Below, piece after piece: positions 26,375 to 33,666 of a stretch of DNA of 64,000 nt; position 1 is the stretch's first letter; the number at the start of each line of letters is the position of its first letter. The notes below the pieces were generated by a model. The model did no database searches and had not been told where the DNA came from. It saw only the letters and a list, made by a program, of their open reading frames with translations. The stretch comes from CBDFHV01 sp965247705 (GTDB lineage: Bacteria > Pseudomonadota > Alphaproteobacteria > Rhodospirillales > CAMCUA01), in NCBI GenBank assembly GCA_965247705.1, contig CBDFHV010000012.1, positions 1 to 64,000 on the forward strand, given 5' to 3'. The position numbers and the translations under genes are program-made.

Positions 26375-27421
26375 ATGACGACCGCCACGCGCCGGGTTCG
26401 CCTGCACATTCAGAACATGCCGGTTCCGGAGGCGCCGGCGGGAGAGGAAGTTCCCGACCGTTCGGCGGACACCGCCTTTCGGGTCACGCGTGAACGATTC
26501 GATGCAGCCTGCGCGCGGCATCCGGACCTGGCGGCGGCGTTGGACGCGACCATCAGCGACGATCTGGCCGACCTCGACCCGGCCGCCGCCGAGGCCGAGA
26601 TCGTCTTCAGCAAGACCAAGGTGCTGCGTGAGAACTTCCCGGTGCCGGCGGCGCCGCACCTGAAATGGGTGTTCGTGACCTCCGCCGGTGTGGAGACCCT
26701 GCTGCCCCTGAACTGGCTTCCGCCTGGCGTCGTGCTGGTGAACTGCCGGGGGACCCACGGGGAGAAGGCGGGCGAGTTCGCGCTGACCGCCATCCTCATG
26801 CTCAGCGCGCGCATTCCCTATTTCGTCGACCGCCAGCGGGAAGCCCGCTGGGACCCGGTCTTTTCCACCGGGGCGCGGGGCAAGACAGTGGTCGTAGTGG
26901 GGACCGGCGTCATGGGCGGCGCGGCGATGGGCCGCGCCCGCGAGGTCGGTTTGGTGGTCATCGGCGTCAACGCCAGCGGCCGGCCCCACCCGGCGGCGGA
27001 CGAGACGATGCCCGTCGCCGACCTGGCACGGGTGCTGCCCCGGGCCGATTTCCTAGTCATCACGGCACCGTCGACCCCGTCCACCCAGGGCCTGATCGGG
27101 CGCCGGGAACTGGACCTGATGAAGCCGACGGCCGGCCTGGTCAACATCGCCCGCGGCCACCTGGTCGATCAGGCCGCCCTGGCCGACAAGTTGACCCGGG
27201 GCGAACTGGCCGGCGCAATTCTCGACGTTTTCGACCGGGAACCCCTGCCGCCCGAGTCACCCCTGTGGTCGACCCCCAACCTGATCATGACGCCCCACGT
27301 CTCCTGCGACGACGCCGAGGCCTATACGCCCCTTACCCTCGACGTCTTCTTTGCCAATCTGGCCACCTACCTGGCCGGCGAACCCATGCCCAATCAGGTC
27401 GACCCGGCGCGGGGGTATTGA
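26375..27421 (+). CDS. D-isomer-specific 2-hydroxyacid dehydrogenase
   Basis: A 348-residue NAD(P)-dependent dehydrogenase that would reduce a 2-keto acid (glyoxylate- or hydroxypyruvate-like) or oxidise the D-hydroxy acid. The C-terminal half carries the cofactor motif VVVVGTGVMGGAAMG, the catalytic Arg in NIARGHLVD, Glu in DVFDREPLP and His in MTPHVSCDD. The N-terminal 60 residues are a longer lobe than usual, with FRVTRERFDAACARHPD. It diverges from frmA and ends about 200 bases before the IS element. Confidence 0.88.
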   Translation: MTTATRRVRLHIQNMPVPEAPAGEEVPDRSADTAFRVTRERFDAACARHPDLAAALDATISDDLADLDPAAAEAEIVFSKTKVLRENFPVPAAPHLKWVFVTSAGVETLLPLNWLPPGVVLVNCRGTHGEKAGEFALTAILMLSARIPYFVDRQREARWDPVFSTGARGKTVVVVGTGVMGGAAMGRAREVGLVVIGVNASGRPHPAADETMPVADLARVLPRADFLVITAPSTPSTQGLIGRRELDLMKPTAGLVNIARGHLVDQAALADKLTRGELAGAILDVFDREPLPPESPLWSTPNLIMTPHVSCDDAEAYTPLTLDVFFANLATYLAGEPMPNQVDPARGY

Positions 27422-27544
27422 GGGGTTGCCGCGTTGACTTGCCATCTAATGCATGGCACCAATTCGATGTACAAATCATACGGATGTCGCATGAATTGTT
27501 TCCCCGTAGGCAAGTTGAACGTGGGGCCATGCCGCACCCCTCAT

Positions 27545-27625
27545 TGTCGTCCCCGGGCTCCGTCCCGGGGACCCATGGGACAGGGCGGACTCCACGCCTG
27601 AGGCGCGATGGGTCACCGGGACGAG
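27545..27625 (+). repeat. REP-like pair (BIME-type); second hairpin split by the IS element
   Basis: Two inverted copies of one hairpin. Copy 1 (27545-27576) pairs GTCCCCGGG with CCCGGGGAC. Copy 2 begins at 27608 (ATGGGTCACCGGGACGAG) and is cut at 27625; its other half, CCCGGTGACGACA, is at 29185-29197 beyond the IS. Read on opposite strands, the two copies differ by only a few bases. Joining 27625 to 29185 restores the arms GTCACCGGG/CCCGGTGAC around a 5-base loop. Confidence 0.8.
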
Positions 27626-27716
27626 ACTGTATGTCCTTGGAGGCGGCTCGCCTCGATGTGCAACGATCGAGGGCTGCGCCGCTTCGGCGCCTGTCCTCAT
27701 GCACAGGAGACGAGCC

Positions 27717-28859
27717 ATGACGGAGACTATCACGACGATTGGACTGGACGTGCACAAGATGAGCATCTCGGTGGCGGTGGCGGGACCGGACGTTGGCCCC
27801 GAGGCGGTGTTCATCGGCGAGATCGCCAACCGGCCGAGGGAGATTGCCGGCATGCTCGGCAAGCTGGCGGCGCGCCACGGCGCTCTGGCGCTGTGCTACG
27901 AGGCCGGCCCGTGCGGCTATGGGATCCATCGCCTGGCGAAGCGCCTGGGCCATGACTGCATGGTGGTGGCGCCATCGCTGATCCCCAAGGCGGCGGGGCG
28001 GCGGGTGAAGACCGACCGCCGCGATGCGCTGGACCTGGCGCGGTTGCACCGGGCGGGCCAGCTGACGGCGGTGTGGGTGCCCGATGCGGCCCACGAGGCG
28101 ATGCGCGATCTGGTGCGCGCCCGCGAGGCCGCCATGCGGGCGCTGCGTCAGACCCGCCAGCAACTGCACAGCTTTCTGTTGCGCCACGATCGCATTTGGC
28201 AAGGGCTCAGCAACTGGAGCCGCGCCCACGAGCGCTGGCTCGACACCCAGACCTTCGAGCATGCGGCCCAGCAGATCGTCTTCGAGGACGCCCGGCGCGC
28301 CATCGCCGCCGCCGCCGCCAAGGCGCGCCTGCAAAGCCTCGACCAGGAGATCACCAGGCTGCTGCCCGACTACTCGATGGCCCCCGTCTCGATGGCCCCC
28401 GTCGTTGCCGCCTTCCAAGGCCTGCGCGGGGTCTCCCAATTGGCCGCCGTCACCGCCTGCGCCGAGGTCGGCGACTTCCGGCGCTTTGACAACCCGCGCC
28501 AGCTCATGGCTTATCTCGGCCTGGTTCCCAGCGAGCACTCCAGTGGCTCCCGCCAGCGCCGCGGTGCCATCACCAAGGCCGGCAACAGCCGCCTGCGCCG
28601 CATCCTCGTGGAAGGCGCCTGGAGCTATCGCCTGCCGGCCCGCGTCGCCACCGCCAAGCGGGCCAAGCTGGAGCCCCTCGAGGGCGCCGTCCAGGACATC
28701 GCCTGGAAGGCCCAGCGCCGGCTCTGCGCCCGCTTCCGCCAGATGACCGCCCGCGGCAAGCCCGCCAACCTGGTCACCGTCGCCATCGCCCGCGAAATGG
28801 CCGCCTTCCTGTGGGACATCGCCCGCCACACCGCGCCGGCGGAAACCGCTGGCCACTGA
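27717..28859 (+). CDS. IS110-family transposase (DEDD recombinase)
   Basis: A 380-residue transposase. The N-terminal RuvC-like DEDD domain has the first Asp in IGLDVHKM, Glu in YEAGPCGY and the Asp pair in KTDRRDALDLARL. The C-terminal Transposase_20 domain has LRGVSQLAAVTACAEVGDFRRF, LMAYLGLVPSEHSSG and RRGAITKAGNSRLRRILVEGAW, including the catalytic Ser region. The start ATG 27717 has AGGAGA upstream. A perfect 15-base tandem duplication (28374-28403) inserts an extra SMAPV in frame just before the C-terminal domain. The enzyme looks otherwise intact. Confidence 0.93.
   Translation: MTETITTIGLDVHKMSISVAVAGPDVGPEAVFIGEIANRPREIAGMLGKLAARHGALALCYEAGPCGYGIHRLAKRLGHDCMVVAPSLIPKAAGRRVKTDRRDALDLARLHRAGQLTAVWVPDAAHEAMRDLVRAREAAMRALRQTRQQLHSFLLRHDRIWQGLSNWSRAHERWLDTQTFEHAAQQIVFEDARRAIAAAAAKARLQSLDQEITRLLPDYSMAPVSMAPVVAAFQGLRGVSQLAAVTACAEVGDFRRFDNPRQLMAYLGLVPSEHSSGSRQRRGAITKAGNSRLRRILVEGAWSYRLPARVATAKRAKLEPLEGAVQDIAWKAQRRLCARFRQMTARGKPANLVTVAIAREMAAFLWDIARHTAPAETAGH
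28374..28403 (+). repeat. 15-bp perfect tandem duplication in the transposase gene
   Basis: TCGATGGCCCCCGTC occurs twice in a row (28374-28388 and 28389-28403). It keeps the frame and duplicates five residues (SMAPV) in the linker between the DEDD and the C-terminal transposase domains. Confidence 0.9.
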
Positions 28860-29181
28860 TCCGCCAACCCCAACCAGCAGCAGCGGAGATATCGCCGCCC
28901 AGACATTCCAACCCCGCGACACAACCCGATCCCATGCTCACGGCTGGGGGCGGCGCAGGTGCTGGGGAACCCTCGACCGGGCTTTGCGGCCATCAGGACC
29001 CGCGCGACAAGACAGAGGCAGCCCCGGGACGCAAAAACGGAAATGCGGTAGCCAACCCGCGCATAAGAGCTTGATCCACCGTCGTCTCACCCGCCGCCTC
29101 CAGCCCTGGGCAGGCTACAACCACCCACAGTCCGTTGCACGGAGACGAAATCCATGCCTCAAACCTTGAAAACGGACATAA
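28860..29181 (+). ncRNA. Candidate guide (bridge/seek) RNA region in the IS right end
   Basis: A 322-base non-coding stretch between the transposase stop and the right IS end. In IS1111-group elements a structured RNA from this position directs target choice. An 8-base match to the target, CCGGGACG, is at 29024-29031 (target copy 27616-27623). GTCGTCTCACCC at about 29081 loosely resembles the other target flank read on the opposite strand. No promoter or fold was verified; this is inference from position and the short match. Confidence 0.35.
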
Positions 29182-29184
29182 GAG

Positions 29185-29358
29185 CCCGGTGACGACACTT
29201 TGGGGGATACCGCCAGTTGGTTCCCTCTCTTCACGATCGGCATCGGGGAGGCCCGGCCTGCCCCGGCGGACCGGCCGGGGATCATGGCTGCCAGCCCGTT
29301 GCAACATTCGGGAATCGTTCAAGCTGAATCCGAATCATAAGCGGGAGAAGTGCGAGCC
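29185..29358 (+). other. Distal REP half and leader of the antitoxin pseudogene
   Basis: The first 13 bases complete the REP hairpin cut by the IS. The remainder has a GC-rich hairpin-prone stretch near 29250-29280 and the ribosome site (GGGAGAA) of the DUF1778 frame. No other gene is seen. Confidence 0.5.
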
Positions 29359-29665
29359 ATGATCCGATCATTCCCGACGAAAAGCGAGCGGTTCAGTCTC
29401 CGGCTCGATCCGAGGGCCAAGAAGCGGATCGAGCTTGCGGCTTCCGTCGAGGGGGAGGACGGTCAGCGAATTCGTTCTGTCGAGCGCCCTGTCCCGGGTG
29501 GAGCAGACCATCCGTGAACACGAGACAATTGCCCTCGGCGAGCAGGACGCGGAGGCGCTTTTCGACGCGTTGGTCAATCCGCCGAGGATGAGCGCGAAGC
29601 TTGCCAAGGCCCTTCGGGAACACGGCCGCCGTCTCCTCCCGCCACTGACTTCGATTGGAGGGTAG
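29359..29665 (+). pseudogene. DUF1778 (TacA-like) antitoxin, frameshifted
   Basis: The N-terminal ribbon-helix-helix part reads from ATG 29359 (FSLRLDPRAKKRIELAAS-VEG) and then loses frame. The rest continues in the next frame as RTVSEFVLSSALSRVEQTI, then REHETIALGEQDAEALFDALVNPP, and stops at TAG 29663-29665. Removing one G from the run 29451-29455 restores a single protein of about 100 residues matching DUF1778 antitoxins along its full length. These normally precede a GNAT acetyltransferase toxin; here the next gene is the end of frc on the opposite strand, so no toxin partner is present. Confidence 0.75.
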
Positions 29666-29749
29666 GGGGCGGTCCTCCGCACACCAGCAAGCCGTTCAGT
29701 GTCCCTTGGTATAGCTCGTAAAGCCCGCGATCACTGCTCCAACCGCAGC

Positions 29750-31000
29750 TCAAACCGCGCCGTCCTCCCGCGCCTTGGCGATCTGGTCGTCGTCCCAGCC
29801 GACGATCTCTTTCAAGATCTCGTCGGTGTGCTCGCCCAGCAGCGGCGAACGCCTGACCTCGGCCGGGGAGTCGGAGAGCTTGATGGGGCAGCCGACGGTC
29901 AGATACTTGCCACGGGTCGGGTGATCGACCTCGACGATGGTTCCGGTCTCGCGCAAGGAAGGCTCCTCCGCCAGCTCCTTCATCGACAGGATCGGCCCGC
30001 AGGGGATGTTCAGCGGGTTGCAGGCCCGCATCACCTCGAACTTGTCCAACGTCTTGGTCCACTGCTCGATGCGGTCGAAAATCTGCGGGATCTTGTCGAG
30101 CCGCGCGTCCGGCTTCGCGTAACCCGGGTCTTCCTTCCATCCCGGCTCACCGATCAAGTCACAGATGTTTTTCCACACCGCCGCCTGGGTAATAAAGTAG
30201 ACGTAAGCGTTGGGATCGCTTTCCCAGCCCTTGCACTTGATAATCCAGCCGGGCTGGCCGCCCCCGGAATCGTTGCCGGCGCGCGGCACGGAGTCCCCGA
30301 AGGGAATATCCTGGCCGTACTGGCTGTATTCCTTCAGCGGGCCATGCCGCAGCCGCTGCTGGTCGCGCAGTTTGACCCGGGACAGATTGAGCACGCCGTC
30401 CTGCATCGAACATTCGACGCGCTGGCCACGGCCCGACTGCTCCCGGTGGTACAACGCGGTGACAATCCCCAGCGCAAGATGAACGCCGGTGCCCGAATCT
30501 CCGATCTGCGCCCCGGTCACCAGCGGCGGGCCGTCCAGGAAGCCGGTGGTCGAGGCCGAGCCGCCGGCGCACTGGGCAACGTTTTCGTAAACCTTGCAGT
30601 CCTCGAAAGGCCCCGGACCGAAACCGTTGATCGAGGCGTAGATCAGCCGCGGATTGATTTCTTGAATCTTCTCCCACGGGAAGCCCATCCGGTCGATCGC
30701 TCCGGGCGCGAAGTTTTCGAGCATGACGTCGCATTCCTCGAGCAGCCGGGTGAATATCTGCTTGCCCCGATCGGTCTTGGGATTGATCGTCACGCTGCGC
30801 TTGTTGTGGTTCAGCATCGTGAAGTACAGGCTGTCCACGTCCGGGATGTCGCGCAACTGGCCGCGGGTGATGTCGCCGACGCCAGGCCGCTCCACCTTGA
30901 TCACGTCGGCGCCGAACCACGCCAGAAGCTGCGAGCAGGTCGGCCCCGACTGGACATGAGTCATGTCGAGGATTCTTACGCCTTCCAGTGCCTTTGCCAT
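29750..31000 (-). CDS. frc: Formyl-CoA:oxalate CoA-transferase
   Basis: A 416-residue class III CoA-transferase that moves CoA from formyl-CoA to oxalate. The N-terminus carries LDMTHVQSGPTCSQLLAWFGADVIKVERP (shown as motif only), and the catalytic Asp is in AQIGDSGTG (D168, equivalent to the known D169). The Gly-rich GGGQPGWIIKCKG loop is also present. Length matches characterised Frc. It starts 12 bases after oxc on the same strand, which strongly supports the oxalate role over other CaiB-type transferases. Confidence 0.93.
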   Translation of the reverse strand: MAKALEGVRILDMTHVQSGPTCSQLLAWFGADVIKVERPGVGDITRGQLRDIPDVDSLYFTMLNHNKRSVTINPKTDRGKQIFTRLLEECDVMLENFAPGAIDRMGFPWEKIQEINPRLIYASINGFGPGPFEDCKVYENVAQCAGGSASTTGFLDGPPLVTGAQIGDSGTGVHLALGIVTALYHREQSGRGQRVECSMQDGVLNLSRVKLRDQQRLRHGPLKEYSQYGQDIPFGDSVPRAGNDSGGGQPGWIIKCKGWESDPNAYVYFITQAAVWKNICDLIGEPGWKEDPGYAKPDARLDKIPQIFDRIEQWTKTLDKFEVMRACNPLNIPCGPILSMKELAEEPSLRETGTIVEVDHPTRGKYLTVGCPIKLSDSPAEVRRSPLLGEHTDEILKEIVGWDDDQIAKAREDGAV

Positions 31001-31012
31001 GTTCTTCCTCGC

Positions 31013-32737
31013 TTACTTCTTTGCCACAACGCTTTGTGGATTGAGATTGCCGATGCGCCCGCTCTCGGTGCCGGCGGCTTCGTCGATGACGGCGTTCACC
31101 AGAGTTGGCTTGCCGGAATCCATTGCTTCGTTCACGGCTTGCCTCAGGTCGTCCGGCGAGCTCGCATGCACGCCGACGCCACCGAACGCCTCCATCATCT
31201 TGTCGTAGCGGGCGCCCTTGACGAAAACCGTCGTCGCCACATCCTTGCCTCCCGAGGGATTGACGTCGGTGCCGCGATAGATGCCGCCATTGTTGAACAC
31301 CACCACGCAGATCGGCAGGTTGTAACGGCAGATGGTCTCGATCTCCATGCCGGAGAAGCCGAAGGCGCTGTCGCCTTCCAGCGCCAGCACCGGCTTGCCG
31401 GTTTCGACGGCCGCCGCGATGGCGCTCCCCATGCCGACGCCCATCACGCCCCAGGTGCCGACGTCCAGCCGCTTGCGGGGCTGGTACATGTCGATGATGC
31501 CGCGGGCGAAATCCAGGGTGTTCGCACCTTCGTTGACGAGAATCGCGTCGGGCCGGTCCTTGATGATGGTGCGCAGCACGCCAAGCGCGCCGTGATAGTC
31601 CATCGGGACGTTGTTGTTCTGCAGCCGGGGCGCCATTCGGGCCACGTTAGAGTCGACCTTGGCCCGGACCTCGTCGGTCCATTCCTTGGCCGGTGGCGCC
31701 CAGGTCGCGCCCATCCCGTCAAGCAAGGCGCGAACGCAGGAGCCGATATCGCCGACGACCGGGGCCGCGATCTCGAGGTTGCTGTCCATTTCACGGGGCT
31801 CGATGTCGATGTGCACGAACGTCTTGGGCGCGGTGCCCCATGCCTTGCCCTTGCCATGGGACAACAGCCAGTTGAGCCGCGCGCCGATCAGCATGACGGT
31901 GTCCGACTGCCGCAGGACCAGGGACCGCGCCGCGCCGGCCGACTGGGGATGGGTGTCCGGCAGCAGTCCCTTGGCCATGCTCATCGGCAGGTAGGGCATG
32001 CCGCTCTTTTCCACCAGAGCGCGGATGTCCCCGTCGGCCTGGGCGTAGGCAGCGCCCTTGCCGAGGATGATCAGTGGCTTCTGCGCCGCCTTCAGCACGT
32101 CCAAGGCACGGGAAATTGCCTCCGGCGCGGGTATTTGCGCTGGCGCCGGATCGATGACTTCCACCAGGGACGTCGCCCCGGCCTCGGCCTTCATCGCTTG
32201 GCCCAGAAGCTTCGCCGGCAGGTCCAGATAAACGCCGCCTGGCCGGCCCGACACGGCGGCGCGGATCGCCCGCGCGACACCGATGCCGATATCTTCGGCG
32301 TGCAGGATACGATACGCCGCCTTGCATAGGGGCTTGGCAACGGCCAGCTGGTCCATTTCCTCGTAGTCGCCCTGCTGCAGGTCGACGATTTCCCGTTCGG
32401 ACGAGCCGCTGATCAGGATCATCGGAAAGCAATTCGTGGTGGCGTGGGCCAGCGCCGTCAGCCCGTTGAGGAAGCCCGGGGCCGAAACGGTCAGGCAGAC
32501 GCCGGGCTTCTTGGTCAGGAAGCCGGCGATGGCGGCGGCATAGCCGGCGTTCTGCTCATGGCGGAAGGACAGGACCCGCATGCCCGCGGCCTGCATGTAG
32601 CGGCCGAGATCGGTGATCGGGATGCCGGGTACGTTGTAGATGGTATGGATGTCGTTCAGCTTCAGCGCGTCAATGATCAGGTGAAAGCCGTCGGTCAGAG
32701 CCTCTTCTTGGTCCGTTTGCGTTGCCAACTCGGCCAT
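31013..32737 (-). CDS. oxc: Oxalyl-CoA decarboxylase
   Basis: A 574-residue thiamine-diphosphate enzyme converting oxalyl-CoA to formyl-CoA and CO2. It has the PYR-domain catalytic Glu in SFRHEQNAGYAAAIAG (E61), a central nucleotide-binding-like domain, and the TPP motif EGDSAFGFSGMEIETICRY through VFNNGGIYRG. The segment YNVPGIPITDLGR is typical of Oxc. It sits between the gntR-type regulator and frc, which completes the two-step oxalate pathway. Expected to be cytosolic. Confidence 0.95.
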   Translation of the reverse strand: MAELATQTDQEEALTDGFHLIIDALKLNDIHTIYNVPGIPITDLGRYMQAAGMRVLSFRHEQNAGYAAAIAGFLTKKPGVCLTVSAPGFLNGLTALAHATTNCFPMILISGSSEREIVDLQQGDYEEMDQLAVAKPLCKAAYRILHAEDIGIGVARAIRAAVSGRPGGVYLDLPAKLLGQAMKAEAGATSLVEVIDPAPAQIPAPEAISRALDVLKAAQKPLIILGKGAAYAQADGDIRALVEKSGMPYLPMSMAKGLLPDTHPQSAGAARSLVLRQSDTVMLIGARLNWLLSHGKGKAWGTAPKTFVHIDIEPREMDSNLEIAAPVVGDIGSCVRALLDGMGATWAPPAKEWTDEVRAKVDSNVARMAPRLQNNNVPMDYHGALGVLRTIIKDRPDAILVNEGANTLDFARGIIDMYQPRKRLDVGTWGVMGVGMGSAIAAAVETGKPVLALEGDSAFGFSGMEIETICRYNLPICVVVFNNGGIYRGTDVNPSGGKDVATTVFVKGARYDKMMEAFGGVGVHASSPDDLRQAVNEAMDSGKPTLVNAVIDEAAGTESGRIGNLNPQSVVAKK

Positions 32738-32768
32738 GTTGCCTACCTCGGGGTTCGATGGGGTGGGG

Positions 32769-33458
32769 TCAGTCCAGCCAGTGGACGTTCTGTTCGATGT
32801 GGCGGCCCAGGTTGAGGGTGTGGTCCCGGGCCAGCCGTTCGGCCCGGTCCGTGTCCCGGGCCTCCAGGGCCTCGATGATGTGCATGTGGTCGATGATGGA
32901 GCGGGTCGCCCGGTCGTTCTCGGCGATTGTGCGCCGGCGGATGGAGCGCATGTGGATAAAGAGCGTGTCGGTCATCTCCGCCATCAGGGCGCAGCCGCTG
33001 AGGCGCAACAGGGCCTGGTGGAAGCGGATGTTGGTTTCCGCGTACTCGTCGATGTTGGCCCGCACCCGCTCCCCGTCGACGGTGGCGAAGAAGGTCCGCA
33101 GGGTGCCGATCTCGTCATCGGAGGCCCGTTGGGTGATCAAGTGCGCGGCCATGCCCTCCAGCGCCGCCCAGACGGTGATCATCTCCAGGATCTCCGCCTT
33201 GGTCTTGCGGGCCACGTAGACCCCGCGCCGGGGCGCCACCCGGACCAGGCCCTCCTGCTCCAGCCGCGCCAGGGCTTCGCGCACCGGGGTGCGGCTGACC
33301 CCCAGGGAGCTGGAAATCTGCCGCTCGTCCAGGCGCAGGTCCACGTCGTCCGCATAGACGTCCATGTCGGCGATGGAGGTCTTGAGCACGTCGTAGATCC
33401 GGCCCTTGAGAGAGACGTTGTCCTCAAGGGGCGGCACGATGAGGCGGGTGACGCTCAT
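32769..33458 (-). CDS. GntR-family (FCD) transcriptional regulator
   Basis: A 229-residue regulator. The winged helix-turn-helix is at about residues 30-80 (DERQISSSLGVSRTPVREALARLEQEGLV contains the recognition helix) and an all-helical FCD ligand domain follows, with its metal-binding His/Asp residues (NIRFHQALL, HMHIIEAL). ATG 33458 has GGAG 5 bases upstream. It is first in the gntR-oxc-frc strand and a candidate palindromic operator lies about 50 bases before it. It probably controls the oxalate operon, sensing oxalate, its CoA ester or a related acid. Confidence 0.9.
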   Translation of the reverse strand: MSVTRLIVPPLEDNVSLKGRIYDVLKTSIADMDVYADDVDLRLDERQISSSLGVSRTPVREALARLEQEGLVRVAPRRGVYVARKTKAEILEMITVWAALEGMAAHLITQRASDDEIGTLRTFFATVDGERVRANIDEYAETNIRFHQALLRLSGCALMAEMTDTLFIHMRSIRRRTIAENDRATRSIIDHMHIIEALEARDTDRAERLARDHTLNLGRHIEQNVHWLD

Positions 33459-33507
33459 TGAGGCTCCGGTGGGGTTGGACGGGCGGCGGCACGTCGGATG
33501 GACCTGG

Positions 33508-33524
33508 TGGTATACAATATGCCA
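33508..33524 (-). promoter_or_regulatory. Candidate operator for the GntR-type regulator
   Basis: TGGTATACAATATGCCA is an imperfect palindrome (TGGTATA/TATGCCA around CAA, 6 of 7 arm positions pair) located 50 bases upstream of the gntR start. FCD-type GntR regulators are known to bind short TGGTATAC-like palindromes, so autoregulation is plausible. Confidence 0.45.
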
Positions 33525-33666
33525 AAATCTACTTTCAAGACCGGTGTTGTGTTTCGGACCGGGGACTATGGGCCGCGCACACAAATAAGAAAAATGGGGA
33601 CAGTGTATATTTGTGAAGTTTCTGTGCTACTGGAAATCGTTCAAGCCAACAACGAAACTATATACT

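Larger units (their letters stand above)
27626..29184 (+). mobile_element. IS110-family element (IS1111-like layout) inserted in a REP hairpin loop
   Basis: The boundaries come from the reconstructed target: 27623-27625 and 29182-29184 are both GAG, and the sequence outside them joins to restore a perfect REP palindrome. Subterminal inverted repeats TATGTCC (27630-27636) and GGACATA (29174-29180) lie just inside each end. The transposase starts about 90 bases from the left end and leaves a long 322-base non-coding right end, the layout of the IS1111 group, whose guide RNA is known to be encoded downstream of the transposase. The exact crossover within GAG cannot be fixed. Confidence 0.85.

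Noticed and set aside
27333..28922. 529-codon minus-strand frame opposite the IS110 transposase
   Set aside because: Shadow of the transposase gene and its flanks; no motif.
29699..32329. Very long open frame on the plus strand (876 codons) across frc and oxc
   Set aside because: It is the antisense shadow of two unmistakable enzymes; the translation is His/Gly/Arg-rich without domains, as high GC content produces.
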